From positions 33,509,020-33,573,019 of the forward strand of contig CM026426.1 of assembly GCA_014871385.1 (NCBI GenBank): a stretch of 64,000 nucleotides of DNA, in the 5' to 3' direction. Below are positions 50,580-63,235 of this stretch, piece after piece (the stretch's first letter is position 1; each line of letters starts with the position of its first letter). Both the position numbers and the translations under genes were made by a program. This DNA comes from Ceratodon purpureus (lineage: Eukaryota > Streptophyta > Bryopsida > Pseudoditrichales > Ditrichaceae). Below the pieces are notes generated by a model. It ran no database searches. It saw nothing but the letters and a program-made list of their open reading frames with translations, and was not told the DNA's origin.

Positions 50580-50850
50580 AGCCCTAAAAATCAAGGGAGG
50601 ACGGCCGTCGAGGCCGTAAGTCAAGCGGGGGGCCATTGGATCATGGGTTGTCACGGCTGTCGCCGCCGACGGCCCCCCCCACGCGGCCGCGACAAGCCTC
50701 CCCTCCGCGGCGACGGCAAGGGGCCGCCGCCGGGGACGGCCCCTTCCCAACGCGGCCGACGCCCCCCCCCCCCCCCCCCCCCCCCCCCCCCTTTGCGGCC
50801 ACGGCCGCTCCCTCCCCTCGGAACCCCTCCCCCGCGTTCAAAGTGTGGTT
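50580..50850. repeat. GC-rich array at the right end of element C
   Basis: GGCCGCGRCG-type motifs with a run of about 30 C (50,761-50,791). It lies between the C4 promoter and the right terminus, mirroring the array at the left end. Confidence 0.8.
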
Positions 50851-50957
50851 TCACCCCGGGGTGAAACTCATGCGGGTGATTTTTTTTTCATAAGTCACAG
50901 GACGTCCTAGGGCGCTAGGGGACGTCCGCGGACATCCGTGACAACCCTGCTCGCAAG

Positions 50958-52730
50958 TAAAAATTTTGGAAATCAATTAATATCAACATTTTGGATGAAA
51001 ATGTAATGTCGTTTATCTCTAATTTTTATCATAATGAATTGCACAATTTTCTTATGCCGTGTCATTTCATATACTATAGAATAATATTCATTAAATTTTC
51101 ACAACAAATTTAACAATTCAAATATGAAATGAAGAAGTCGTAGGAATTTGAAGTTGTATTAGTAGTTACAAATTCCATCAATATTAGAAAAATTTAGACT
51201 TACTATTAGGAGCAAAAACAGTGTCATGGTACGTGTCCAATCGAGAACATTTCACATATTGCTGGGAAAAATACAGCACTTCCGTACAATATATTCAAAT
51301 TTATAGATTGTATATACTTTATATATTCACAAGGCACGTGTACTATACAGTATTGTAAAATTATGTATCAACTAATTCTGTGTAACATGAAATTTGAATG
51401 AAACAAAGTCAATCAACAAAACCAGATTATCACCCAAAAAAGGTGAAGACTTTTTTTTACTATGCACTATAATCTGTAAATGTTCAGCGTGTAAGGTTTA
51501 GGGTATATTGTATAGGACCTAGGGTATATGGTAACTAGGGTTTAGGGTCTAAGGTTGGGGTTTAGGGTTTAGGGGCGTTGATGCATTTCATTAATACAAC
51601 TGTAATCTATTGTTTTCTGTAGGTTTAAATGGAAGATGTGTGTATTGACCTCGTCTATTTTTTTTGCTTTGTCTGTTCATATTCATGAGGTTTGCCACAT
51701 GTAGTATTTTAAATGATTATTCACGTATCACATACTATGTAAATTAACACATTAATCATGGTTATATCATATCTATTTCCCATAATAACGATGAATTGAA
51801 ATTGTGGTTATAAACTTTTGAGTTTGGTTGGAGTGTAACGGTATTAACTTTGTTATATGTGCTTGCAATGAAAAGTATGGAATAAACCGTAATGGATCTT
51901 TAACTTCATAGGAAGAAATATATTAAATTTTTGTTTTTTTTTTAAAAGAAGAAAATGACTTTAATTTCAAACGTGGTTCATTCCTTTAAAATATTATATT
52001 CCATTCATGTTCCCTTTTAATAATAGTTCAATTTTTTTGAATCTTTTGAAAATCCTATTTCAAAGAGTCTCGTATTTTTTCCTCAGAATTTTTCCACAGT
52101 ATTATTTTGTTATTTAGCAATAATTGCAACATGATATTTTATTTTTATACAAGTTAATCGTTTAGACCTCTATAGTTCGAGTATGTGATGTTTTAGGCAT
52201 CGACGGTTTTTAATACAACCAATAGAGATCCACAAGAACATCTCTCAGATTCATTTTATTATTTCTCGCAACACACAACTGATCCATCGTTTCCCCATAT
52301 CTAATTTGCTATCTAAACAGATCGAAAGTCACTTGTTTGTCAAAGTGTATCTTGACCTCACAAGTTCCCGATGTTAGAGAGCATAAACCAAGAAGGTCAT
52401 TATCTCATGAATGCAAAATTAGGCCGGAACTACCCAAAAGAACCTCACATCACAAAAGTCTCTCGCAGCACAACAATGCCTCCTTCTTTAATTAGGCTTA
52501 TTCGTTGAAAGCATTCATGTCGAGGTTCCGCCTACTCCATAGCGTGGAATAAAGTTGTGCAAAGGTACCGCCGCCTAAAATGGTGCGGATAACAATAGGA
52601 AAGGACAAAGTGGATGTGTGCTGCATCTCCGGAATAGACCAACAGTAATAATTTGATAAAAGAAATTCTTCTTTCCTGCCTAAATGGGAATGTTGACGGT
52701 TCCCGTTTTTTTCAAAGAGCCGTTTGAGAA
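50958..52730. other. AT-rich flank, no gene seen
   Basis: Host or older repeat DNA to the right of element C. Apart from the telomere-like stretch at 51.5 kb, nothing stands out. Confidence 0.6.
51494..51575 (+). repeat. Degenerate TTTAGGG (plant telomere-type) repeats
   Basis: Several GTTTAGGG units with variants (AGGTTTAGGGTATAT, CTAGGGTTTAGGGTCT, GGGGTTTAGGGTTTAGGGG). This is an interstitial telomere-like tract in a nuclear plant context. Confidence 0.65.
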
Positions 52731-53007
52731 TGCTTGGGGTCTAGGGTCATCACGTCGTGCGTCCTCAGTCTCTCGCCTTTCTTTCCTCCGACTTCACTCG
52801 GAGACGGTGTGAAGCGGTGTTTTGGTCTTTAGGATTTCTCTTCCTAAGTCTCTGATTGCAGATTTTGTAGCACCATTCTGTCTGTGAACTCTGCTTATAG
52901 GCCCCTGGTAGAATGAGATCGACGTCCGTGGTTGCGAATGTATTGGATTTGCTGTGCTGATAGGGATTGACTGTCGTTTCTACACAGCATCGAGGGACTC
53001 CTTACTG
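52730..53007 (+). other. Putative first exon/leader of B2
   Basis: A C/T-rich leader-like sequence (GTCTCTCGCCTTTCTTTCCTC) ends at TTACTG|GTGAGT, a consensus donor at 53,008. It is analogous in position to the B1 leader near 29.4-29.6 kb. Confidence 0.45.
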
Positions 53008-54430
53008 GTGAGTGTCTATGCATACAGACTTGTTGGTGCCATTTTCAATTTCTTTGGTGATTGTCTTTGTGAAAACCTTAGGTTTTGTAATCATTGAAAT
53101 TGACTGTGTTGGACCTAAGATGGTTACTGTTTGGTATGTAAGCTTATACCGTAGGTTGTAATGATCTGGATTATAAATCAGATTCAATAGTCTTGACAGA
53201 ATTAGTGAGTGTACCCAAGTGCTTTCAAAATTAATTTAAGAATTCTTTGATTATGTCCCTAAATTTCCGGGAAATTGATTACGAGTTTCACTAACATATA
53301 TCTTTCAATGCTGAATTCCTCTTATCGTATCTGAAATATATATGTATTGCTTCTTGCGATCTAAGTTGAACACACTGTGCGCTAAAACTATGTATACGAA
53401 ATTGGTGTTTTTGCTCAATTGGAGTTCGTTCACTATGGGCTAAATTGGAATTAGCTCACTGTGAGCTAAATTGGACTTAGCTCACTATGAGCTAAATTGG
53501 ACTTAGCTCACTGTGAGCCAAATTCGACATAGCTCAGAGAGAGCTCAATTTGATTTACCTCACCGTGAGCTAACTTCGATATAGCTCACTGTGAGCTAAT
53601 TTGTACTTGACTCAGAGTTTTAGGATATGACTAAGGCATTTGACGGTGAGATACAAATTGGTTTATTATATGCTGTGTTTATGGTATAATTCAAATGGTT
53701 TACCCTGTGATACACTATGGTTCAGTATATGCAAATAAGATACTGCTCATAATCAATTAAGGTGAGTTCCCAAATAAATTGTATTGCACGCCAACCCACA
53801 ATAATTTAAGTTGAAGGAAGAAGTATATGTTTAAAGAAGAAACTGCTGAATATGAGATTGAATGTGTTTTATTAACCGTGTAGTTAGATGCCATCTAGTT
53901 GTAGTGATTTTAATTGAATTTAGCTCATAGTGAGCTAAATGAATTTTAGTTCATAGTGAGCTGATTTGAGACTAGCTCATTGCGAGCCAAATAAACGTTC
54001 GCCTATTCCAGTTATCTTTCAATACATTAATACTTAGGTATCAACAATTTTGGTCAATATGGATGAATGGTAATCCAAGCATACTGGAAACATGACACAT
54101 CGTTGAAAGATTGTTCATTAAGTTTTTAGTAATTGGGTGAATAAGCTACATACACCAGCAGTTGCCTATTATTGTATTTTTTAAACCTCTCTGTCAGGTA
54201 GAGCATTTTAGCTCACATTGAGCTGAATTATATATGTTCAAATGTACCCGAATGATATTGTATGCTTGCATTTTCTACCGTGATTTTGAGTGACACAATA
54301 TTTGAAATTTGAAGACACTCTAGTATTCTATATATTAAGTTTGACCAAAGCGAGGAGTATATATTAAGTTTGTAAGCTCCTGCGACTTCTTTACAATCTC
54401 TAACCTCTTTGTGATATTTACTCTGTTCAG
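53008..54430 (+). other. Putative first intron of B2 containing the palindromes
   Basis: Bounded by the donor at 53,008 and the acceptor CTCTGTTCAG| at 54,430. No coding potential. It contains the palindrome arrays. Confidence 0.5.
53425..53995. repeat. TTAGCTCACTGTGAGCTAA palindrome array (B2)
   Basis: About eight copies at 24-28 bp spacing (53,425-53,610), with spacers such as ATTGGAC, and three more at 53,915-53,995. Further single copies lie at about 54,207, 57,268 and 57,322 on the other side of the gene. The core is the same as in B1. Confidence 0.9.
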
Positions 54431-57250
54431 GTTTCGAAGGATGTACCTGATATTCTCATTCTAAAATGGAGTCATTCTCCGGCCGCTGACGAGTTTCTGG
54501 CACCACAGTTTCCAACTTTACCGGACGATGTTGTTACTTGCAAAGGATTGCCTCGGTCGTCATGGATCACAAAATCAGTTACGCTAGTGAACGAGTATGG
54601 CTCTATTGTTGCCAAAGGAATTTGCCACAACATCGACTCAGATCTTGTCATCGGAAGTGATGGAGTTCCGCTTGGATTTGATCAAGTAGCTGTTCAGATT
54701 GCAGAGTCCTTGTGTGAAGATGATGTACCATTGGAATGGATGTTTTCACTACGTGCTTGGCATATCCGGAATGTATTCGTAAATGGTGCATCTCTCTACG
54801 ACCATGATCAAGTGGCCATTTACAATGCTGCCGTTTCTTCGATGCGGGGGAGAAAGCGTGTAGGAGTACGACCTTATGATAGTTCCAGAGTCTAGAGAGT
54901 TCCAACTAACCCATCAAAGGCAGAGGTGAAGTTATCTCCTGAGGCTATTGCTTCTGTATCCAGCAAAAGATGTTGTAGGTTGAACTGTGTTCAGTTTTAT
55001 CCACGACTTAAGATTGCGGCCCTACGAAATCAGTTCTCGAGAGATGGCACTGTGTACTTCAAGAAGCACACTCAACTTGATGTTCATAGGCAAATGCACA
55101 CTGACGTCGCTGGGAATTGTGTCGTTACACTTGAAGGTATTGATGTATGGTACAAGATACTTGGAGTATCGTGCACTAGCTTTTTTTGGCACCAAAGCCT
55201 TGCTGATGAAGGTGTAAGGGCAGACCATCATGGAAATCTGGGGACTAAAAAGCCTCGTACTTACACCGTTCAAGCAAAAGCAACCTTGAGTTGTTTGCTT
55301 GAGAGCGTTGCAGATCAGATGCCCCATAGATCAAGAAACTTGGAGAATGGAGAAAAGGTAGTGTCAATGGCCCTGCCACCTTCATGGAAATGGAAAGACT
55401 CTTTGCCCCATGTGAATATAGTGAACGGTCAAATGGGGCTGCAGAAGGTTTCCTTCTCTCGGATCAGCAATATCAGGCGGAAATCCTTCCCGGAGATAAT
55501 TTTGCACATTGCGGTACATGTGATAAACTACAATCGTTGAAATTAGCTAGTACGAAAGGTTCAAGGGCTGCGGATTTATGGGGAATGAAACTCCAAGAAC
55601 ACCTTGTTGCGCAACGAGTGCACAGGGAGTTGTACTATGCGAATTGATATAACTCTATCACAGAGCGTGACAATGTTGTCACTGTGATTCATTATAAAAT
55701 GGATCACTCCAAAACTGCGTCCCCTGCGTACTCTCACAAGAACAAGGCCACTGATTCGTATATTAAGTTACCGTTGCAAGTGACTGGAATGATTGCTCAT
55801 TGACATGGTGATATACGATATGCTCACTATGGTTTGGATATTTATCCTAGTGACTCGAATCACATTGTAGGGAGTCTTGCTAAGCTCTCACGTGACCTTG
55901 AGTCTACACCAATGGCATGTTCAGCAGAGTTGTTTTCTGGTGATCGCATTGCACCTCTCTTTGAGGCCGTTTTGAATGGATCCGACATTTGTAGGTCATC
56001 CCTTCCTCCAATTCCAAGAACACTTGTCCCAGCAAAGCCTCTTCCTCCAATTCTAAATGTTGAGCTAGACAATGCTTGCTCTGATAATAAAAACAGATAT
56101 ATGTTGTGTTCTTTTTCTCTTTTTGTGGCTCAAGGTATCTTTCGAGAGGTTTATGTGAACTTCACGCTTGTTGGACATACGCATGATGATGTTGATGCTC
56201 TGTTTGGGCGTTGGATTATGAAGTTTAGGAAAAATGACTACCCTACGATACATTTGCTCATGAAATTGTTTATGGATGCTGAAACGGAGCTTGTTATCCC
56301 ACACTTCATCGAAGAAGTGCCAGATTTCAAGGATTTATTGATTGTTATATTGCTTCAGGAGATGAGGCTTTGGAAGGACATACCAATGCACAATAGTTCA
56401 AATTCTATAAACATGCCAATGGATGGCGGATGATGCAATATAAGATTGTTTGCACCGATAGTGACTGGCTTCCAAAAGAGGATGGTGGCATTAACTTGTG
56501 GAGTGAGCTTGGTGATGGGAGGCCAAGCTTGCCATTAGGGAGTCCAAATGCATTACCAGCGCAGTGCATGAAGAACAAGGACGAGATCATTAGGGGAATT
56601 GGAGGATTTATCAATCATTGGGATACTATGGCCAATGAAGACTTGTCAAGTGAGTTCCGGAGAAGAAATGAAGGGATTTCACAATATTGGAAGGGGGTGC
56701 ATCAAGCCCTTACAGAGGATATTATATCGCCTTCTATTTTGAGGGATGGATTCTGGCCACTATCTCGGTTTGCTCCATCAGCTGAAGATGAGTACCTTGA
56801 TGACGGCACCGTGCGTGATGCTTTTGGTACAGATGAGCCCTTCATCGGGTAACACCGTGATAGACCGAATGCATCATTTCGGGTGGTTCGTGATGTTTTT
56901 GAGGGATATTTTTTTATTGTCCCCCTGCTGATGATGATTCACGACCCTTCTGGGTAGCTAGAGCAATGTTGACTCTTTCTGAAGACTCAATTAATCATCC
57001 CAACGGTATTAAAGTCTAGTACTAGAAAAAAGTGTCTACCAAGGAGGATGTCCTAGAGTGTTATGTCGGGTGGAACTCTGGAAGATCCTTCCAATGGGAA
57101 GCAGATAAGGATCACACGCCTGAGTGGATTGATACCGATTCACTTATGACTAGTTGGAAATCAAAAATTAAACTCGGGAATCTAAATCCAAAAGTTTGTA
57201 TTCTTGTACTTCAGAGAAATGTTATCTCCAATAGTTTGGTGAGGTTCTAG
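54431..57250 (+). pseudogene. B2: DUF7869-type transposon protein
   Basis: From the acceptor, the first 150 codons (VSKDVPDILILKWSHS ... SSRV) end at a TAG (54,893). Then follow a zinc-like KRCCRLNCVQFYPRLKIAAL, WYKILGVSCTSFFWHQ, a CxxC piece (FAHCGTCDKLQSL), VVTVIHYKMDHSKTASP, YAHYGLDIYPSDSNHI, and the signature LDNACSDNKNRY ... VYVNFTLVGHTHDDVDALFG. A C-terminal module (WVARAML, ECYVGWNSGRSFQWEADKD) resembles a BAH- or chromo-like fold. The HTHDD and LDN motifs identify the widespread DUF7869 family, often suspected of being an RNase H-fold transposase; that role is an inference. Frameshifts at about 55,400, 56,420 and 56,850 and several stops make it a pseudogene. Confidence 0.75.
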
Positions 57251-58394
57251 GAAGTTAAAGTATACTTCATTTAGCTTGATGTGAGCTAAAAACTACGGTG
57301 CTATGAAGTTTAAGTATCTTTAAATCAGCTTGATATGAGCTGAATCGTAGGACAACTTCTTTGTATAAGGAAGTTTGTCATATTAGTAGAATAAGTCGTT
57401 AGTGTTTGTATGTTGGAAACATTATTGGATTATATTATGTGCACTATGTTTTTTAGACAAACTACTGTGATATGAGGGCAGAAATTCTCTAATTTGTATA
57501 TCATTTTTAAGCTTCAAGGTTGTGAAGTTTAATAAAAATTATAAATTCCAGGCACTATACTGCTCACATGCAGTTCAAATATGTTGTGTTGTCGTGGAAG
57601 ACTCTATATTCTCTAATTTTATTGTTATAGAGTCATTTTCCCATTCATGATAATATCGTGCAAATTGCACTTTAACATTTGTTGGAATTATTTTAGCAAC
57701 AGTCATTATGAGGAATTAGTTGACTCTAAGCTAAACCTCAAACCTCTCACGCTTTAAAGTGACATGTATGATATTTTGACATGCTTGAATTGCTTAAAAT
57801 TTCCTATTTTGAAGCAATAAGCAACAATAATTTATATTGCAATGATAGCAATCTCCTATTGTATGATGGAATGTGTAAGAAATGGTTGATTAGAAGAACA
57901 TTGTATTGATTTTGAGTCCCAATATAATGAAAGTCCCATTATAGTTGATACAAATTTAGGTCTATTTTAAGCACTATATTAATTTGGAACTTCCAAAAGT
58001 CCCATTTTAATGAATATGGTGTTTTATGATATTTATGTGCTTTGTATTTTGCCTGTTCATGTCTTCGATTTTTGTGAGGGAGGTAATAATTCTCATGCTT
58101 CGGCAGTCATAGTCACTTTTGTGCTTAAAGTGTTTTTATGGATGACTGTTCTCGATATTCTTATTTGAAGTTTGCATCTTTGTTTATTGATGACCTATGC
58201 ATTTATTTTAAATTAAACCTTCAGATGGTGTGTAGTTCTGGTACCTCGCTGGATGCAGAAAGTAAAGGCCTTTCCAAAAACGGAGCGTTGCAATTAAAAA
58301 AGAATATGTGGATGTGGATGGTGTGTAGTTGTCGTACCTCTCTGGATGCTAACTTCTCTCTTATTCATTACAGACACTTCCGACAAGGCACACA
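57251..58394. other. AT-rich stretch, palindromes then nothing supported
   Basis: Two palindrome relics at 57,266-57,345, then AT-rich DNA. A 30-bp segment (GGTGTGTAGTT...TACCTC-x-CTGGATGC) is duplicated at about 58,228 and 58,319. Confidence 0.55.
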
Positions 58395-59040
58395 TTGGAC
58401 GCAATGAATTGCAAAAAAAACATTTTCGAGAATTTACTGAAGACACTATTTGTTGAGACATATGGTAGTAAATCAAGGGAGGACATGCACGCCAGGGACA
58501 TCAAGCCACACCTTCACCTCTGGCGTAATCCGGATGGACGTAGCCATTTTAAGCCAAACGCACCGTATGTTCTAAGCAAAGATGAGCGTCAAGTTTTCCT
58601 TAGCACCTTGAGGGAACTAAAATTCCCCATAGGTCATCATGGTTATGTCCGCCCCTTAGCTCACGAATTGCTGATGGGAAGTTGAGGGGTTTAAAAACTC
58701 ATGATCTTCACATCTTACTCCATCAAGTGCTTCCTTTGTGTTTGAGGAACATAGGTAATCATAGGGTTGTTGGATCAGTAATGTGGGTCAGCAGACTATT
58801 TAGAACCTTTGTGCAAAAGTCGTAGATGTAAATCAGAAGGCAACAATGCTAGAAGAAGTAGCTGAAACCACATGCTCTTTAGAGAAAGAATTGCCACCGT
58901 TTGTGTTTGTGAAAATGATGGATCTCTCAATTCACTTAGTGGAGGAGTTGTTCATTTGCGGTCCAATCCATAGACGGTGGATGTATCCTTTTGAGAGATA
59001 CATGAAAGGCATTAGAACAAATTTGAAGTCACCACAAGGC
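58395..59040 (+). pseudogene. CACTA transposase (TNP2/DUF4218) remnant
   Basis: Starts MNCKKNIFENLLKTLFVETY, then DIKPHLHLW, APYVLSKDERQVFLSTLREL, (frame change at about 58,680) KLRGLKTHDLHILLHQVLPL, (frame change at about 58,830) ELPPFVFVKMMDLSIHLVEE and RWMYPFERYMKGIRTNL. This is the end of the TNP2 catalytic region followed by DUF4218, the standard order in CACTA transposases. Two frame changes and loss of the N-terminus make it a relic. It is not close to the small CACTA element at 40 kb and no ends were found. Confidence 0.85.
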
Positions 59041-59724
59041 CCCTGCCGGGCAGGTTCGGGTCGGGGTGTAGGATAGTACCGGCAACCAGGGTGTGTCATC
59101 ACCCATGGTGCAACATTGCGTGACGACTGGATTCTGTAAGGGTTTAGGCCAGTAGAAATCCAAGGGCGTTTGGTATAATGTGGACAAGCTACAACTGCTG
59201 AGCGTAGGGAGCCAGAGTGGGTCGGAATTATAAAAATTCAAGAATATGAGTCTGCGAGGACGTGAGCAAGACAGTTGCACAACCGGGAGTGCAATTGGGA
59301 ATTCATTTTTTAATTAAAACACGAATATGTTAATTGACGACCCTGGAGCACATTCAGCATAGATATGGACAGTCTTAGCAGGAGGCATGTTGACTCTGCT
59401 ATGTGCGGCATGTGACAGAGCATTATCCGATTTTGAGTGTTCAACGGGACGATAGTAGTTCAACTAAATGAGGAAATTTAATTTCAGTTCATGCGAATTT
59501 GAGTGAGTCAAGTTGCGGAAGCGAACTGTTGCCATCAGAGGCTGCCTTTATTACATTGTGCGGCCGCAAAGTGGTTAGTTCAGATCAGGCTGTGACCGTT
59601 AGTGAGGACTGCCGCAAATTGTTGAGTTCGGGGCCCTGTTTGAGAGAGGAAGTTTAGTGCCGCAAGTATACTTAACAGTGAACTGTTCCCTTTAGAGGCT
59701 GAGGTTGTCCAATTTTAGAGAACT

Positions 59725-59732
59725 TATAAATA
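59725..59732 (+). promoter_or_regulatory. Possible TATA box of E2b
   Basis: TATAAATA 26 bp upstream of the first in-frame ATG (59,758). The distance is short, so the true start or transcription start may differ. Confidence 0.4.
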
Positions 59733-59757
59733 TCAAATAGGGATGTTGAGCGCAGTC

Positions 59758-61113
59758 ATGGAGTAGGCGATCAATGTCGAGGTGGTTCAACTTGCTGCAA
59801 AAGTGCAAAGCGTGGTTTTGTTCAACTCCCAAGATAGTTATGGGAGATGGATTCCTATGCGTGTCGAGCTTGGGTCATGGGTGGCGTTGAAGGTCGCTAA
59901 TCGGGGACTGTGGGCTCGGGATGCACGCTTTCATGGGGATGAGTCATTTGCAGGTGCTGGAAAGCAGAGGTCTTACGCTTCAAGTGGACTTCTTCAATGC
60001 GGCGTGGGAGGCATGTGATCAAGCTCAATGCTATCCAGGTGCGCCATGCGTATCATTGCCGACAACTTCATCTGGACCCTCTTGCCTCAGCCTCTGAGCC
60101 ACGTGCATGCAACCTCTTGTATGCTTCCTATTGGGACGACTAGGTGCCACCTTCATTGATCCTGGATTTGATTTTAGTTGAGCACCACAAGATTGGAGAG
60201 GTTGGTCGCAATGGACGTAGCCACAAGCAATTGCTTCAGAACGGGACCTTCTTTTTGAAGGCCCTTTATGTTCCACAATCTGGAGAGGAGTTGTTTAGGA
60301 GTCTGGAACCTCTCCCCTTCCCCGATCTCACTGATGCCGCATGGCCTGTCCCAGATATGCATACATCAGAAGCATTCCGCTTGAAGCTAGCTATGGACAT
60401 TGCTTCAGCAATGAAGGGTGGAACCGGTAGCAAAGTAGCACGCGTCCAGTGGTTTATGCCAATTCATGTTATAGCTGATCTATTCGGTGTTGCTGACGAT
60501 ATCCGGCGCACCGGTGCGATGTACATTTTCAACAAGCCTTCGGAGGAGCTGCTGGCCAGTCTGATGGACGTCGGGTGGGATGAGAAGTGGCAGGTTGGGC
60601 GTGACATCGTGAAGACCGTAGTCAGCCGTGGGAGCATCTGGTTCCGTTTCCATGTTGCACGCCAAACGTTGTACATGACCTTCTGCTATGTGAGGTTTTG
60701 GTGTAAGGGAGCTCAGAACTGGGTGGCGATGGATCAGGTGGTCATACCAGACATGGTGAGATGCATTGTGACGTTGGGCGACGAAATGTTACTGGTGTTT
60801 GAGGTGGGAAAGTCATGGCCAGTGGCGCACATACGAGAGGAGATCGCGATTGTGTTGTCGCGAGATCACATTCCGGAATCTTACGACCTTATTGAGCATG
60901 ACGGTCAACGTGACAAGAAGGTGCGTCCTCGAAATTTGGATTAGTAAGCATGCTGAGTTAGAGTGTACCGCTTTGGAAAAGGAATTAGTTGGAGTTAAAT
61001 TCTGACCATCCTTTTGTCGTATTTTGTTTCAGATTAACCGCCAACTCAAAGGGAGTACCAAAATCGGAGTTGTTTTGCCACGAAACGGGAGAGTGAAGAT
61101 GGTGCCTCGTTGA
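59758..61113 (+). pseudogene. E2b: second copy of the E1b protein
   Basis: Homologous to E1b along its length: QSVVLFNSQDSYGRWIPMRV, LDLILVEHHKIGEVGR, FPDLTDAAWPVPDMHTSEAF, RVQWFMPIHVIADLFGVADD, HVARQTLYMTFCYVRF and FEVGKSWPVAHIREEIAIVL. The donor AAG|GTGCGT (60,921) and acceptor TTTGTTTCAG| (61,032) give a second exon, INRQLKGSTKIGVV ... VKMVPR, matching E1b exon 2 in position and phase. A TAG at the third codon (59,764), a frameshift at about 59,960-60,030 and a TAG at 60,142 (Trp in E1b) break it. The C-terminal segment from 60,144 is open. Its RING partner (E1a) is not found beside it. Confidence 0.7.
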
Positions 61114-61534
61114 TGCTGCTACGACGTACCTGCTGTAATTTTGTCTTGGCATAGTCCTCTATGCAGTTAGAACGTTATACCTTGTTTGGCTACTACAGCA
61201 GTAGGTTTAGGCGGGATCCGCGTTGTGTTTACCGTTCAAGAGAGATACTATTCGGTGTAGTGCTAGAACACTGCGACGTGGTAGGATATTGCAGACATGT
61301 TGTTTTTGAAGCAACCAATTTTTGTGCGAATATTTTGTATTTGAATATAATTACTCATAACTCATACTGCTTCAGAGGTTCTCAATGTTGTTGTTATCTT
61401 CGGGCTAGTTTGAAGTAGGTGGTCATGCTTGGGGGGTGGTGAGATGGGGACTTAGACGAGATTCTAAGTCATTGATGGAACATCAGAAGCATGATGTCGT
61501 CGGTGGGTTTGCTGAAGCAGTGACATCATGAAGT
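61114..61534. other. Spacer between E2b and A'
   Basis: No gene supported; 3' flank of E2b up to the start of A'. Confidence 0.55.
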
Positions 61535-61689
61535 TTGGGTTGGCATAATAGACGGACGGGCCATAAAATTGTCGTGTAGTCACGTGACGGACGTGACGGA
61601 CGGTTATTGGACGGACGCTTATCGGACGGGCTCCCCCGCGCGAGCAAAATTACTGTCCTCACAGTTTACTACTGTTTACTATGGGTGGC

Positions 61690-61895
61690 GCCCGTCGTCG
61701 CATCCGCGCGCGTATCTGCGCCTGCTCGCGCCTGTCAGCTGTGATGGAACGCGCCCGTCGTCTGTCTCGCGTGCGCGCAGTGATCGTGCCTGATTACCCT
61801 CGCCCAATCAGGATCGCCCGCGCCCGTAGCATAGGATCAATCTGCTAACGCCCGTAGCAGCCTGCGTGCGCCCAACCTGCACGCGCCTACACTGT
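61690..61895. repeat. GC-rich motif array 1 of A'
   Basis: CGCGCCCGT-type motifs (reverse complement of those in A) upstream of the 134-aa gene. Spacing matches A. Confidence 0.8.
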
Positions 61896-61907
61896 CGCCC
61901 CCGTGAG

Positions 61908-61915
61908 TATAAAAT
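61908..61915 (+). promoter_or_regulatory. TATA box of the A' 134-aa gene
   Basis: TATAAAAT in GTGAGTATAAAATGCCACC, identical in context to A (14,938-14,945), 133 bp before the ATG. Confidence 0.7.
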
Positions 61916-62040
61916 GCCACCTCCCTCCACTGATTCGCACCCCTCCCCCTTCACTTTGTACATTTTGCCTTCAACAGCCCGAGGATAGCTGATTGCTTAG
62001 TGTTACGGTGGGTTTCACAACAATCGCTCTACCGTCCAAC

Positions 62041-62445
62041 ATGAATTCCAACCCATGCAATTGCCAACAAATCAAGTCATACATGAGTTTAACGAATGGT
62101 GCCACCCCACCGGGCACTGCACAGCAAACGGAAAGAATTATTTGGTCAATGCTGGAGCGACTATGGAAACTGATCGAGTTGTTCGAGGATTGGATCTCTC
62201 GCCGTGACAAATTGGTGGCCTACGCAGAGAATGGACGTCCTCTTACTCCAACCACAGAAGTGCAGTTGGCAGCCCAAGCAACTGCCGAAGAACTTGATTG
62301 TGAGATTGGCGATCTCATCAAAGAACTGAAGAAGGAGATGGCAATACTTTGTGTCCCCAAAATTGTCTCTAGTGCTCAAACAAACCATTTCGAGACGCAC
62401 TTGAAAGACCTAAAGGACCAGTACCTACAGTGCATGGCACTGTAA
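62041..62445 (+). CDS. 134-aa helical protein of element A'
   Basis: Intact frame MNSNPCNCQQIK ... QYLQCMAL to TAA. Compared with A, about 21 substitutions in 134 residues and no indels; the segment from EELDCEIGDL to KKEMAILCVP is unchanged. The adjacent coiled-coil gene of A' has two stops within 15 codons, so the survival of this frame is notable. Function unknown. Confidence 0.8.
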   Translation: MNSNPCNCQQIKSYMSLTNGATPPGTAQQTERIIWSMLERLWKLIELFEDWISRRDKLVAYAENGRPLTPTTEVQLAAQATAEELDCEIGDLIKELKKEMAILCVPKIVSSAQTNHFETHLKDLKDQYLQCMAL

Positions 62446-62564
62446 TTGACATTACAATGAAGTGATAAATTTTCAAAATAAATAAAGTATTTTTTTTTAA
62501 CCCTGAATTTGCAAGTTCTCTTTCGTTTACTCTGATTTTTAATAGTGTTCTAGTTTGTGGTGGC

Positions 62565-62940
62565 GCCCGTTATCGGGAACGCGCGCGCCCGTCCTGGACC
62601 TATGCTCGCGCCCGTCCATCCAGCGATCGCGCGTGACTGTCGCTCCCGTGCAATTTTGATCGCGCCCGATCAATATCCGCGTGCCCGCGACGACATCCGC
62701 ATGCGCGCCCCTTTTGTACCTGGACGACGCCCGCTCGCGCTCGATGAAGACCAGGTTAATACCCGCGCGCGCTCGGTAAAACCTGCTCGAGCCCGTCATA
62801 TATCCGCCATGGGAACCGCTAGCGCCCGTTAATACCCCCGCGGGCGCGGAGGTATACACGGCCGAAACCCCGCCTTCGGTGCCCGCGCGCGCCCGTAGGG
62901 TCTCTGCTCGCGCCCGTAGCAGGATGCACGCGCCCGTTCC
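62565..62940. repeat. GC-rich motif array 2 of A'
   Basis: CGCGCCCGT / GCTCGCGCCCGT motifs between the 134-aa gene and the second promoter, as in A. Confidence 0.8.
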
Positions 62941-62954
62941 CTAGCCCCTATGAC

Positions 62955-62962
62955 TATAAAAG
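62955..62962 (+). promoter_or_regulatory. Second TATA box of A'
   Basis: TATAAAAG after array 2, followed by a C-rich tract and CCTTCAACAGCCCCCGGGTA, matching A at 13,909. Confidence 0.7.
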
Positions 62963-63235
62963 GGCGATCCGCCCCCTCATTTTGCACTCCCCCCCTTTGA
63001 GCACCTTGCCTTCAACAGCCCCCGGGTAGCTGATTGCATGGTACTCAGGTGGGTCCCAGCACTCTGACACGTGTCCGGGCTTTAGTTCTCCAGAACTCTA
63101 TGGTCATTGTGTGGTACATTTGAGAAGATTGTAAATTTTCATAATTTGTAAATGTGATTGAGGTTTTGGGGTAGTCGTAGACTTTTAATTTTGCACTTTT
63201 GGAAGACTTCGAAGAACGATCTACCTCGAGCATAT

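Noticed and set aside
59092-59107. CAGGGTGTGTCATCAC as the left end of a hAT-like E2 element
   Set aside because: It resembles CAGGGTTGTC, but no matching opposite end or 8-bp duplication was found, nor the same sequence at E1.
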